A stretch of DNA of 50,104 nt from an uncultured Allobosea sp. (GTDB lineage: Bacteria > Pseudomonadota > Alphaproteobacteria > Rhizobiales > Beijerinckiaceae), in the NCBI RefSeq assembly GCF_945956895.1, contig NZ_CAMFJF010000028.1, positions 1 through 50,104 on the forward strand. Reading direction: 5' to 3'. The notes under the pieces were generated by a model. The model was not told the origin of the DNA and made no database searches. It saw nothing but the letters and a program-made list of their open reading frames with translations. The translations under genes and the position numbers were made by a program. Positions 8,465 to 16,673 of this stretch are shown here, piece after piece. Position 1 is the first letter of the stretch; every line of letters begins with the position of its first letter.

Positions 8465-10363
8465 TCAATCCTCGGACATGGCCTCAGTGCCTTCGATTGT
8501 CTCGAGGCGGGCCTTCACGTCCTTGATCCAGGCGAAATTGGCTTCGGTCGCATCGTCAGCCAATGCACGCTCGGCTGCTCTCAACTCGCTATTTAGCGTT
8601 CGCGCGCGATGATGCAAGACGATGGCCTGATGAATCGAGTCAAAAACCGATTCAGGATCAGCATCTTGTGCGAGCTTGCGCCGCTCGGCCGGCCCCGTGA
8701 CGGCCATCAGATGCCCCTGCGCCTCCCGCACACGCGGCTGCGCCAGCCGATTCGCCAGCGTCTCACGGTCGAGCGTGTCCTCGACGGAATCCAGCAGCGC
8801 CTGCCGGAAGCGCTCGGCCGCCGGCCCGTCCAATGAAAGCTCCGCGATTTCGTCCGCACAGCGCAGGATGAGATCCGGATGGCTCGCCAGCCCCAGCAGG
8901 ATGAAGGCTTCGCGCTGATCCTCGCCGCGCAGCTTCGCGACGAGACGCGACTGCGTCAGCGCGCTCGATGCCTTGAGCGGCCCGGCGAGCCATGGCGGAG
9001 CCTGCCGGCCGAATCCGCCGCCGCGCTGCGGCCCGCCGCGGCCACGCTGGAAATTGCCTTGTCCCCCGCCCCGCTCCGGCCGCGCCGGGGCGGTGCTGGC
9101 GAAGAGCTGCGCCAGGCGCTCGTCCATCTCGCGGCGATAATGCTTGCGCGTGGTCTCGTCGCGGATCTGCCCGAGCGGCTCCTTCAGGCGGCGTTCAAAG
9201 GCAGCCCGCCGCTCCGGCGTATCGAGCGGCCCGGCCTCGACCTCTCGCTGCCAGAGCATATCGACCAGCGGGCGCGACGCCGCAATCACTTCAGCGATGG
9301 CCTGTCGTCCGCCCGAGCGAGCGAGATCGTCCGGGTCCTGTCCGTCCGGCAGCAAGGCGAAGGAGAGCGACTTGCCCGGCTCCAGCATCGGCAGCGCCAG
9401 ATCGATCGCCCGGCTCGCCGCCTTGCGGCCGGCCTTGTCGCCATCAAGGCAGATCACCGGCTCGTCGGCCATGCGCCAGAGCAGGCCGAGCTGGTCCTCG
9501 GTCAGGGCCGTGCCGAGCGGCGCCACCGTCTGCGGAACCCCTGAGAGCGACATGGCGATGACGTCGACATAGCCCTCGACCACGACGACCTGCCCGGTGT
9601 CATGCGCGGCCTTGCGGGCATTGTGGTGATTGAACAGCAAATGGCCCTTATGGAAGAGCGGCGTCTCCGGCGAGTTCAGATATTTCGCCGCGACCTCCGA
9701 GCTCATCGCCCGCCCGCCGAAGGCGATGACCCGCCCGCGGGAATCATGGATCGGGAATATCACCCGGTCGCGGAAGCGGTCATAGGGCACGGCAATCTCC
9801 TCGCCATGCACGAGCAGCCCCGCCTCCATCATCAGCTCGGCCGGAACACCCTTCCCCGCCAGATGGTCGCGCAGCGCGAAGCGATCGACGGGGCCGTAGC
9901 CGAGCCGGAAGCGCGTGCGCGCCTCGCCGTCGAGCCCGCGGGTCGCGAGATAGCGCCGGGCCGCGCCGCCGCGATCGCCCATCAATTCGGCCTCGAAGAA
10001 CTGCGCCGCGAGCTCCACGACTTCGTGCAACCCCTTGCGCTTCTCCTCGAAGATCTGCGCCTCGGCCGTGATCTTCGGCAGGATGACGCCGGCCTCGGCC
10101 GCGAGCTTCTCGACGGCCTCCGGGAAAGAGAGCCCCTCGGTCTCCATGACGAATTTGAAGATGTCGCCGTTCTTGCCCGACGAGAAATCGAAGAAGGAGG
10201 CCTTCTGGTCGTTGACGAAGAAGGAGGCCGTCTTCTCGGCATTGAAGGGCGAAAGCCCCTTCCATTCGCGCCCCGCCTTCTGCAGGCGCACGCGCTTGCC
10301 CACGACCGCCGAGACAGGCAGCCGCGCCTTGATCTCCTCAAGGACGGAGGGCGGGAATTTCAT
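8465..10363 (-). CDS. dnaG: DNA primase DnaG
   Basis: Synthesises RNA primers for replication. The 632-residue product starts at ATG 10363 (MKFPPSVLEEIKARLPVS), which matches the family start; the frame remains open further upstream but that part is not primase-like. The N-terminal domain has the fold signature but not the zinc ligands: where E. coli has CPFH and C-F-G-C-H, this protein reads SPFN and FSSGKNGD, with no cysteine. The RNA polymerase core follows, with the Toprim motif ICLDGDKAGRKA near residue 303, then a Gly/Arg/Gln linker and the C-terminal helicase-interaction domain. Loss of the zinc ligands seems usual in the Bradyrhizobium/Bosea branch, as far as I recall. The gene is upstream of rpoD on the same strand. 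Confidence 0.96.
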   Translation of the reverse strand: MKFPPSVLEEIKARLPVSAVVGKRVRLQKAGREWKGLSPFNAEKTASFFVNDQKASFFDFSSGKNGDIFKFVMETEGLSFPEAVEKLAAEAGVILPKITAEAQIFEEKRKGLHEVVELAAQFFEAELMGDRGGAARRYLATRGLDGEARTRFRLGYGPVDRFALRDHLAGKGVPAELMMEAGLLVHGEEIAVPYDRFRDRVIFPIHDSRGRVIAFGGRAMSSEVAAKYLNSPETPLFHKGHLLFNHHNARKAAHDTGQVVVVEGYVDVIAMSLSGVPQTVAPLGTALTEDQLGLLWRMADEPVICLDGDKAGRKAASRAIDLALPMLEPGKSLSFALLPDGQDPDDLARSGGRQAIAEVIAASRPLVDMLWQREVEAGPLDTPERRAAFERRLKEPLGQIRDETTRKHYRREMDERLAQLFASTAPARPERGGGQGNFQRGRGGPQRGGGFGRQAPPWLAGPLKASSALTQSRLVAKLRGEDQREAFILLGLASHPDLILRCADEIAELSLDGPAAERFRQALLDSVEDTLDRETLANRLAQPRVREAQGHLMAVTGPAERRKLAQDADPESVFDSIHQAIVLHHRARTLNSELRAAERALADDATEANFAWIKDVKARLETIEGTEAMSED

Positions 10364-10479
10364 GGTTTCTGATGTGGCCCCTGCGCGTCGGAAAGCCAAC
10401 CTCGAATACGACCGCGACAGGGCTTGTCGCCAATATCCACAAGCGCAGCGATCAGGCAGCACCACGCCGATCTCTCGCA

Positions 10480-10574
10480 CGTCATTCTCGGGCGAAGCAA
10501 AGCTTCGACCCGAGAATCTCAGGACGCGAAGGCGCTGATTTCCGAGATGCTCAGGCTCAAGCCCGAGCATGACG
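10480..10574. repeat. Palindromic intergenic repeat, family 1 (GTCATTCTCGGG type), copy 1
   Basis: Begins CGTCATTCTCGGGCG, has an inner inverted part TTCTCGGG...CCCGAGAA, and ends GCCCGAGCATGACG, so the outer ends CGTCAT and ATGACG also pair. A second copy lies at 42550-42647. It fills the gap between the yqeY-like gene and dnaG. Confidence 0.85.
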
Positions 10575-10603
10575 CTCGTTGCATTCCAAGCGAAACAGCC
10601 GCC

Positions 10604-11065
10604 TCAGCCGCCGAGCGCGGCCTTCACCATCGGGCTGACCTTGCCGAAATCCATCTGGCCGGCATAGGCAGCCCGCAGCACGCCGATGACCTTGCCCATG
10701 TCCTTGACGGCGGTCGCGCCGGTCTCGGCCACGGCCTTGTCGATCGCAGCCTTCACCTCGTCGTCCGACATCTGCTTGGGCAGGTAGGAGGAGATCACCG
10801 CGACCTCGACGCGCTCGCCCTCGGCGAGCTCCGGGCGATTGTTGGCATCGTAGATCGCGATCGATTCCTGGCGCTGCTTGATCATCTTCTGGAGCACGCC
10901 AAGGATCTCGTCGGCGGTCGCCTCGCCCTTGCCGGCGCCCCGCGCCTCGATGTCCTTTTCCTTCAGCGCCGCCTGGATCAGGCGGATCGCGCCGACCTTG
11001 CCCTTGTCGCCGGCCTTCATCGCTTCCTTGAGATCGCCCATGAAGCGCTCGCGCAGGCTGGTCAT
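10604..11065 (-). CDS. GatB/YqeY domain-containing protein
   Basis: A 153-residue protein matching the YqeY family, related to the tail domain of the GatB subunit of the tRNA-dependent amidotransferase; its exact role is not settled. Family marks are the start LRERFMGDLKEAMKAGDK, the VISSYLPKQMSDDE segment, and the C-terminal DMGKVIGVLRAAYAGQMD with a final K-x-A-L. ATG 11065 has AAAGGA upstream. It precedes dnaG and rpoD on the same strand, an order common in Hyphomicrobiales, and is divergent from carA across 167 bases that must hold both promoters. Confidence 0.92.
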   Translation of the reverse strand: MTSLRERFMGDLKEAMKAGDKGKVGAIRLIQAALKEKDIEARGAGKGEATADEILGVLQKMIKQRQESIAIYDANNRPELAEGERVEVAVISSYLPKQMSDDEVKAAIDKAVAETGATAVKDMGKVIGVLRAAYAGQMDFGKVSPMVKAALGG

Positions 11066-11232
11066 CGTCTTCGTCCTTTTCTCTTGCTCTTTTGTCCTGT
11101 GCGGCCTGCGCCAAGCTTCATTGACGGGCGCCGCCCGGCTCTTTATGGCTCGCGTTCCAGACCGGCGGAGTGGATTGCCGCAGCCCCGCCCCCGCATTTT
11201 GCCGCTCGCGCGGCCTGGACCGAGACATAGAC

Positions 11233-12441
11233 ATGACCGCTCCCGAAGGAAACCCCGCCGAGACCGGCTGGACCGAACCGCGCGCGACCGCGCTCCTCGT
11301 GCTGGCGGACGGCACGGTGCTGGAAGGCTTCGGCCTCGGCGCCGTCGGCGAGGCGCCCGGCGAAGTCTGCTTCAACACGGCGATGACCGGCTACCAGGAA
11401 ATCCTGACCGACCCGTCCTATGCCGGACAGATCATCACCTTCACCTTCCCGCATGTCGGCAATGTCGGCGTGAACGAGGAAGACACCGAGACGGTGAACG
11501 CCGCCGCCTCTTCCGGCGTGCGCGGCTGCGTGCTTCATGCCGCGATCACCGAGCCCTCGAACTGGCGCAGCCATCGGCATTTCGACGCCTGGCTCAAGGC
11601 CCGCAACATCGTCGGCATCTGCGGCGTCGATACGCGCGCACTAACCGCGCTGATCCGTGACAACGGCATGCCCAACGCCATCCTCGCCCATAGCCCGGAC
11701 GGCGTCTTCGACATCGAGCGACTGAAGAAGCAGGCCGCCGGACTGCCTTCGATGGCGGGCCTCGACCTCGTCCCGCTCGTCACCGCCTCACAGCGCTACG
11801 ACTGGAACGAGACCCCCTGGGTCTGGCCGGCCGGCTACGGCAAGCGCGAGAGCAACCAGTTCAAGGTCGTCGCCATCGACTACGGCGTGAAGCGCAACAT
11901 CCTGCGCCTGCTCGCCAAGGCCGGCTGCGACGTCACCGTCGTGCCCTCGACCGCGACCGCCGAGGACATCCTGTCGCTCAATCCCGATGGCATCTTCCTC
12001 TCCAACGGCCCGGGCGACCCGGCCGCCACCGGCGAATATGCCGTTCCGGTCATCAAGGAACTGCTTGAGAAGAAGGTCCCGACCTTCGGCATCTGTCTGG
12101 GACACCAGATGATGGCGCTCGCCATCGGCGGTCAGACCATGAAGATGAAGCAGGGCCATCACGGCGCGAACCACCCGGTGCAGGACAAGACCACCGGCAA
12201 GGTCGAGATCGTCTCGATGAACCACGGCTTCGCGGTCGATCCGGCGAGCCTGCCGGCGAATGCGGTCGAGACCCATGTCTCGCTCTTCGACGGCTCGAAC
12301 AGCGGCATCGCGCTGACCGACCGCCCGGCCTTCAGCGTCCAGCACCATCCGGAAGCCTCGCCCGGCCCGCAGGACAGCCACTATCTCTTCACCCGCTTCA
12401 CCGAGCTGATGGCGGCCGAGAAGGCGAAGAAGGCGGCCTGA
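11233..12441 (+). CDS. carA: Carbamoyl-phosphate synthase small subunit CarA
   Basis: Hydrolyses glutamine and passes ammonia to CarB to make carbamoyl phosphate for pyrimidines and arginine. The 402-residue product has the CPSase small-chain N-terminal domain (FNTAMTGYQEILTDPSYAGQ) and a class I glutamine amidotransferase domain with nucleophile Cys288 in GICLGHQ and His372/Glu374 in HHPEASPGP. ATG 11233 fits the family length; a start at 11170 adds an unrelated 21-residue tail. Its partner carB lies about 12.7 kb downstream on the same strand. A palindromic repeat follows the stop. Confidence 0.97.
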   Translation: MTAPEGNPAETGWTEPRATALLVLADGTVLEGFGLGAVGEAPGEVCFNTAMTGYQEILTDPSYAGQIITFTFPHVGNVGVNEEDTETVNAAASSGVRGCVLHAAITEPSNWRSHRHFDAWLKARNIVGICGVDTRALTALIRDNGMPNAILAHSPDGVFDIERLKKQAAGLPSMAGLDLVPLVTASQRYDWNETPWVWPAGYGKRESNQFKVVAIDYGVKRNILRLLAKAGCDVTVVPSTATAEDILSLNPDGIFLSNGPGDPAATGEYAVPVIKELLEKKVPTFGICLGHQMMALAIGGQTMKMKQGHHGANHPVQDKTTGKVEIVSMNHGFAVDPASLPANAVETHVSLFDGSNSGIALTDRPAFSVQHHPEASPGPQDSHYLFTRFTELMAAEKAKKAA

Positions 12442-12448
12442 GCGAAGA

Positions 12449-12538
12449 CGTCATTGCGAGCGCAGCGAAGCAATCCAGGGGCGGCAGAGCTCTACGTCCC
12501 CCCTGGATTGCTTCGTCGCTGCGCTCCTCGCAATGACG
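12449..12538. repeat. Palindromic intergenic repeat, family 2 (GTCATTGCGAG type), copy 1
   Basis: Starts CGTCATTGCGAGCGCAGCG and ends with the reverse complement CTCCTCGCAATGACG; the inner arms AGCAATCCAGG and CCTGGATTGCT also pair, giving a long hairpin. It lies 8 bases after carA. Other copies are at 16559, 34039 and 34878. Confidence 0.9.
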
Positions 12539-12566
12539 ATGGCGGCGAGATGACGGGAGATCCGCG

Positions 12567-12896
12567 ATGATCCATCAACTCCGCATCTACGAGATCTTCG
12601 AGCGCAACAAGGCGGCCTTCCATGCCCGCTTCCGCGACCATGCCGCGCGCATCATGGCCCGCCACGGCTTCCACATCGTCGCGCTATGGGAGACGGCGAG
12701 CGCTGGACGCACCGAGTTCGCCTATCTCCTCGCCTGGCCGGACATCCAGACGAAGACCGCGGCCTGGGCGAGCTTCATGGCCGACCCGGAATGGAGCGAG
12801 ATCAAGCGCGTCACCAAGATCGAGCATGGCGACATGGTCGGTGCCATCGAGGATCGCATTCTCACGCCCACGGCCTATTCGCCGCCACTCGATTGA
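12567..12896 (+). CDS. NIPSNAP family protein
   Basis: A 109-residue single-domain protein of the NIPSNAP family (dimeric alpha-beta barrel fold). Family marks are the start MIHQLRIYEI, the central H-G-F-H-I-V-A-L-W-E and the FAYLLAWPD segment followed by W-A-S-F-M-A-D-P-E-W. ATG 12567 has GGGAG eight bases upstream. Bacterial members are mostly uncharacterised; no substrate can be read from the sequence. It stands alone after the repeat that follows carA. Confidence 0.9.
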   Translation: MIHQLRIYEIFERNKAAFHARFRDHAARIMARHGFHIVALWETASAGRTEFAYLLAWPDIQTKTAAWASFMADPEWSEIKRVTKIEHGDMVGAIEDRILTPTAYSPPLD

Positions 12897-13068
12897 CAAC
12901 GGCCGGCCCTGCGCGCTTTAAGCAGGGCATGACCAGCCTGATGGCCCTCCAGCGCAGCTATTACGCCCCGTCCTCATAGAGGCGGTGGCATTCCCATGTT
13001 CAACCGCCGCGCTGGCGGTTGAATTCAGGCAGATCACCCGGCATCGCGGCTCCCACCGGACCAGAGCG

Positions 13069-13881
13069 ATGTCTTCCAAGATCAAAACTATCTCCACCAT
13101 CGGAATCATGGGCTTCGGCGCCTTCGGGCAGCTGATGGCCCGCCATCTCCAGCCGCATTTCGCCTTGCGCGTCTGCGATCCCGGCAACGCGCCTGCGACC
13201 GATACGGCCGGCAAGGGCTTGCGGCCGGCGACCGCAGCCGAAGTCGCAGCTTGCGACCTCGTCATCCTCGCCGTGCCCGTCCCGGCTATCCCCGAGGCGA
13301 TCGCGGCCTTGCGACCGCATCTCAAGGCCGGCGCCATCGTGCTCGATGTCGGCTCGGTCAAGATCGGCCCGGCGCGCGCCATGCAGGCGACATTGCCGGA
13401 TGATGTCGAGATCATCGGCACGCATCCGCTCTTCGGCCCGCAGAGCGCCCGCGACGGGCTCGCTGGCCTGAAAATCGCGCTTTGCCCCATCAGAGGCCGC
13501 AGCACGCCGCGCATCGCCGCCTTCCTGCGTCATGTGCTCAAGCTGAAGGTCATCGTCACCACGGCCGACGCCCATGACCGCGAGGTTGCGATGGTGCAGG
13601 GTCTGACCCATCTCATCGCCAAGATTCTGGTCCGGATGGAGCCCCTGCCCCGGACGATGACCACGGCGAGCTTCGACCTGCTGATGCAGGCGACCGAAAT
13701 GGTGCGCTACGACGCGCCCAACGTCTTCATCGCGATCGAGCGCGCCAATCCCCATGCCAAGGCGGTGCGGTATCGCTTCTTCGCGCTCGCCGAGGAGATG
13801 CGGCTGTTTCTCGAGCATGGCGATGGTCGGCTCACGGAGACCGCTGAGGCGCCCGTCAACGATCAACCTGTGATGGCCTGA
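13069..13881 (+). CDS. Prephenate dehydrogenase family protein
   Basis: Probably oxidises prephenate or arogenate with NAD(P) in tyrosine synthesis. The 270-residue product has an N-terminal Rossmann domain with G-F-G-A-F-G (residues 15-20) and the family mark G-T-H-P-L-F-G-P around His119, then a helical dimerisation domain (VQGLTHLIAKIL). It is close to the family minimum and has no ACT or chorismate mutase domain. ATG 13069 is chosen; a GTG at 12985 adds 28 unrelated residues. Plant-type arogenate specificity is possible and cannot be told from this sequence. A canonical tyrA elsewhere in the genome is not ruled out. Confidence 0.85.
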   Translation: MSSKIKTISTIGIMGFGAFGQLMARHLQPHFALRVCDPGNAPATDTAGKGLRPATAAEVAACDLVILAVPVPAIPEAIAALRPHLKAGAIVLDVGSVKIGPARAMQATLPDDVEIIGTHPLFGPQSARDGLAGLKIALCPIRGRSTPRIAAFLRHVLKLKVIVTTADAHDREVAMVQGLTHLIAKILVRMEPLPRTMTTASFDLLMQATEMVRYDAPNVFIAIERANPHAKAVRYRFFALAEEMRLFLEHGDGRLTETAEAPVNDQPVMA

Positions 13882-13893
13882 TGAAAAAGGCGA

Positions 13894-13929
13894 GTCATCC
13901 CGAGCGACCGCTGGGAGACCCGGGATGAC
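13894..13929. repeat. Short palindromic repeat related to family 3
   Basis: GTCATCCCGAGCGACC followed by GGGAGACCCGGGATGAC: the outer arms pair. It matches the first half of the family 3 repeats at 14474 and 40076 and looks like a shortened copy lying behind the prephenate dehydrogenase gene. Confidence 0.7.
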
Positions 13930-14028
13930 ATGCGTGAGTGCTGACGTGAGACCTGCGACGCTGGCGGACCTACCCATGAGGGCCAGCATTCGCCATATCG
14001 GATGCAGTGACCTTCTGATCGCACCACG

Positions 14029-14454
14029 ATGACCGACAATCCCCTGCTCTACCCGGGCGCCGCCCACCCCGACCTGCGCGAGCCGATGATCGCGGAGCTC
14101 GTCCGCACTTTCTATGCGCGGGCTCGGGAGGACAAACTGATCGGCCCGATCTTCGCGGCCGCCGTCGAGGACTGGGACCACCATATCGGGAAGATCACCG
14201 ATTTCTGGAGCGGCGTGATGCTGCGCACCGGCCGCTACGATGGCCGTCCGATGCGCCCGCACCTGATCCTGCCGCTGGAGGGCAAGCATTTCGACCGCTG
14301 GCTCGACCTGTTCGAGATCACCGCGCATGAGGTCTGCCCGCCCGAGATCGCGGAGGCCTTCATCGTCCGGGCGCGGCGCATCGCCGACAGCTTCGAGATG
14401 GCCCGCGCCAGCCAGCGCGGCGAGGTCGCCGCGCCGAGACATAGCTTGCGGTGA
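14029..14454 (+). CDS. Group III truncated haemoglobin
   Basis: A 141-residue haem protein of the 2/2 globin group III. Helix B carries the F-Y pair (T-F-Y-A-R), helix E has D-H-H-I-G-K-I-T-D-F-W, and the proximal haem ligand is His78 in R-P-H-L-I-L-P, followed by the conserved H-F-D-R-W. The layout follows Campylobacter Ctb. These proteins bind O2 or NO; the physiological role here is unknown. The last 15 residues are beyond the usual fold end. Starts at ATG 14029 with a weak ribosome-binding site. Confidence 0.92.
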   Translation: MTDNPLLYPGAAHPDLREPMIAELVRTFYARAREDKLIGPIFAAAVEDWDHHIGKITDFWSGVMLRTGRYDGRPMRPHLILPLEGKHFDRWLDLFEITAHEVCPPEIAEAFIVRARRIADSFEMARASQRGEVAAPRHSLR

Positions 14455-14473
14455 GCCTTTTTCAACCAAACGC

Positions 14474-14580
14474 CGTCATTCCGGGCGTAGCGAAGCGGAG
14501 ACCCGGAATCCATCGTAGAGGATAGCGTCCTTCGATGGATTCCGGATCGGCGCCGCTAACGCGGCTTGTCCGGAATGACG
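14474..14580. repeat. Palindromic intergenic repeat, family 3 (GTCATTCCGGG type), copy 1
   Basis: Starts CGTCATTCCGGGCG and ends TGTCCGGAATGACG, with an inner ATTCC/GGAAT pair and the typical GATCGGCGCCGC block before the last arm. It lies between the convergent globin and LysR genes. A second full copy lies at 40076-40176. Confidence 0.88.
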
Positions 14581-14604
14581 GCGCGGAGTTCGTGAAACGT
14601 CGTA

Positions 14605-15537
14605 TTAAGCCGCCCGCGCTTCCCGGCTGAGAAAAACCCCGATCTCCCCGCGATCTGCCCCCGCTTCGCGCGCAATCCGCTCGGCCAGCGCCCCCGCCGA
14701 GGGCCGCAGAGCCCCCAGCGGCCGGTCGAGCCAGTAGGAGACCGGATTCAGCGCCTCGCGCTCATCCACACGAACGATCCGTCCCACCGCCAGTTGCTCG
14801 CGGGCCAGAGGCGGCCGCGCCAAGGCGATGCCGAGCCCATGCGCGGCGGCATCGAGCACGAGATTATAGTCCTCGAACCGCCGATCCTGCGGGCGCGGGC
14901 GGTAATCCAGCCCCTGCGCCGCAAACCAGGCCTTCCAGCCGGCAGCATCCGAGTCGTGGATCAGGGGCTGCGCCAGCAAGCGCTCCGGCGCTCCCTCCCC
15001 GATCGCCTCGGCAAGCCGCGGCGAGGCGATCGGAAAGCACCACTCCTCGAACAGCTTGAGCGAAAGCCGGTCCGGCGCCCCACCACGACCGCAGCGGATG
15101 CCGAGATCGACGCCCTCTTCTTCAAAATCCACCTTGCGATGCTCGACCTGCAGCACGATCCGCAGCGACGGCGTCCCGGCCTCCAGCACCGCGAGGCGCG
15201 GCATCAACCAGAGCGCGCAGACCGAAGGCGGCGCGCTGACCCGCACCACCGAGGCGCCCCGCGCCTCGCGCCAGCGCTCCGAATTGTCGGCGATCAGCGC
15301 GAAGGCTTCCTGCGTGCGCTGGAGCAGGCGCTGGCCCTCCGGCGTCAGCGAAACACCCCGCGCCTGCCGCAGGAAGACGCGCAGGCCCAGCCAGTGCTCC
15401 AGCTTGGCGATCTGCCTGCTGATGGCACCATGCGTCAGGTTCAGCGCCTCGGCCGCTGAGGAGAAGCTACCCGTGCGCGCCGCCGCTTCGAAGGCACGCA
15501 GGGTATCGAGCGGCGGCAGGTTCGAGCTGTGATCCAT
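14605..15537 (-). CDS. LysR-family transcriptional regulator (GcvA-like)
   Basis: A 310-residue regulator with an N-terminal winged helix ([20 protein letters not shown], then [13 protein letters not shown]) and a periplasmic-binding-like effector domain of the GcvA/AmpR type, seen in the [19 protein letters not shown] segment. ATG 15537 is used; a GTG two codons upstream is equally possible. It is divergent from an EamA-family exporter 91 bases away. In that gap ATTG-N9-CAAT (15557-15573) contains a T-N11-A LysR-type box, so the regulator likely controls the exporter and itself. The inducer is unknown. Confidence 0.93.
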   Translation of the reverse strand: MDHSSNLPPLDTLRAFEAAARTGSFSSAAEALNLTHGAISRQIAKLEHWLGLRVFLRQARGVSLTPEGQRLLQRTQEAFALIADNSERWREARGASVVRVSAPPSVCALWLMPRLAVLEAGTPSLRIVLQVEHRKVDFEEEGVDLGIRCGRGGAPDRLSLKLFEEWCFPIASPRLAEAIGEGAPERLLAQPLIHDSDAAGWKAWFAAQGLDYRPRPQDRRFEDYNLVLDAAAHGLGIALARPPLAREQLAVGRIVRVDEREALNPVSYWLDRPLGALRPSAGALAERIAREAGADRGEIGVFLSREARAA

Positions 15538-15556
15538 TCTCACAGCTCATGCGCGA

Positions 15557-15573
15557 ATTGTTCGTTTGTCAAT
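15557..15573. promoter_or_regulatory. Candidate LysR box between the LysR and EamA genes
   Basis: ATTG and CAAT flank nine bases and contain a T-N11-A core (T59 to A71 of this segment). It lies midway in the divergent promoter region. Short arms make it only moderately convincing. Confidence 0.4.
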
Positions 15574-15628
15574 CAGCTCACGGAAGCGCTTATCGGGAGC
15601 AACTTCTCATCACCGATGGATCGACGCC

Positions 15629-16537
15629 ATGTCCTCCTCAAGCTGCACTTCACCCGCTCTCGCCGCCTCCAGTTCCCAGCGCCTCGACCCGACGCTGATC
15701 TTCACCGTGACCTTCACGGTCATGGCCTGGGCCTCCTCCTTCCCGGCGATCCGCGCCGGGCTCGCCGGCTTCGGCCCGGCCGAGATGGCCGCGCTGCGCT
15801 TCGCGCTTGCCGGCGGCCCGGCGGCGCTTTTCCTCATCGCGACGCGGGCGAAACTACCCGAGCCCGGCGATATCTGGCGCTTCCTCGTCGGCGGCGTGAT
15901 CTTCATCGCTGGCTATGCGCTGCTCTTGAATTTCGGCCAGCGCGTCGTGCCGGCGGGCCCGGCCGCCTTCATCATCAACACCAACCCGATCATGACCGCC
16001 GTGCTCGCCATGATGATCCTCGGCGAGCGTTTCAGCCTGACCGCCTGGCTCGGTACCGCGCTGTCCTTCGCCGGCATCGGCGTGATCGCGCTCGGCAAGG
16101 GGCTCGATGTCGAGATCGGCGTGAGCGTATTGCTGATCCTTGGCGCCGCCTTCTGCAACGCCATCACCACCGTGCTGCAGAAGCCGCTTTTCGCCCGCTA
16201 CAAGCCGCTCCATGTCGCCGCCTGGAACATGGCGATCGGCGGCTTCGTGCTGCTGCCCTTCCTGCCCTCGGCGATCGAGCAGGCGCAGGTTGCGCCGACC
16301 GTCTCCTTTTGGTCGGTGGTCTATCTCGCGGTGGTGCCGAGCCTGATCGCCTATGGCACCTGGGCGATCACGCTCTCGCGCCTGCCGGCCGCCCGCGCCT
16401 CGAACTTCCAGTACGCCGTGCCGCCGATGGCGATGCTGATCGGCTTCTTCTGGCTCGGCGAGGTTCCGACGCTCTTCGGCCTGATCGGTGGTGCCATGGC
16501 GCTGGCCGGGGTGGTGGTGGTCAATCTGAAGCGCTGA
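15629..16537 (+). CDS. EamA/DMT-family transporter
   Basis: A 302-residue inner-membrane protein of the drug/metabolite transporter superfamily with about ten hydrophobic helices arranged as two EamA repeats. Marks are the [14 protein letters not shown] start, R-F-A-L-A-G in the first repeat, and [10 protein letters not shown] in the second. Such proteins export amino acids or metabolites; the substrate is not visible. ATG 15629 removes a non-hydrophobic lead of 21 residues from a longer reading. It is divergent from its likely LysR regulator and convergent with the cfa gene, with a palindromic repeat between. Confidence 0.92.
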   Translation: MSSSSCTSPALAASSSQRLDPTLIFTVTFTVMAWASSFPAIRAGLAGFGPAEMAALRFALAGGPAALFLIATRAKLPEPGDIWRFLVGGVIFIAGYALLLNFGQRVVPAGPAAFIINTNPIMTAVLAMMILGERFSLTAWLGTALSFAGIGVIALGKGLDVEIGVSVLLILGAAFCNAITTVLQKPLFARYKPLHVAAWNMAIGGFVLLPFLPSAIEQAQVAPTVSFWSVVYLAVVPSLIAYGTWAITLSRLPAARASNFQYAVPPMAMLIGFFWLGEVPTLFGLIGGAMALAGVVVVNLKR

Positions 16538-16558
16538 GGCGCCTGACTCGGCCCTTGC

Positions 16559-16659
16559 CGTCATTGCGAGGAGCGATAGCGACGAAGCAATCCAGGGGCG
16601 GCAGGGCAGAGCGCTTCAACTCAGTCTTCCTGGATTGCTTCGCTTCGCTCGCAATGACG
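16559..16659. repeat. Palindromic intergenic repeat, family 2, copy 2
   Basis: CGTCATTGCGAGGAGCG at the left pairs with CGCTCGCAATGACG at the right, with inner GCAATCCAGG/CCTGGATTGC-type arms. It sits between the convergent EamA and cyclopropane synthase genes, where it could serve as a two-way terminator. Confidence 0.9.
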
Positions 16660-16673
16660 GAAAGCGGTCCTGG

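Noticed and set aside
12449..12538. Repeat arms considered as part of a CRISPR array
   Set aside because: Copies are kilobases apart, palindromic and of several families; no regular repeat-spacer pattern exists anywhere in the window.
12985..13068. Longer start (GTG 12985) for the prephenate dehydrogenase gene
   Set aside because: The extra 28 residues are not part of the Rossmann fold, which begins properly after ATG 13069.
13000..14469. 489-codon minus-strand frame over the prephenate dehydrogenase and globin genes
   Set aside because: Opposite two well-supported genes; no family features and no ribosome-binding site.
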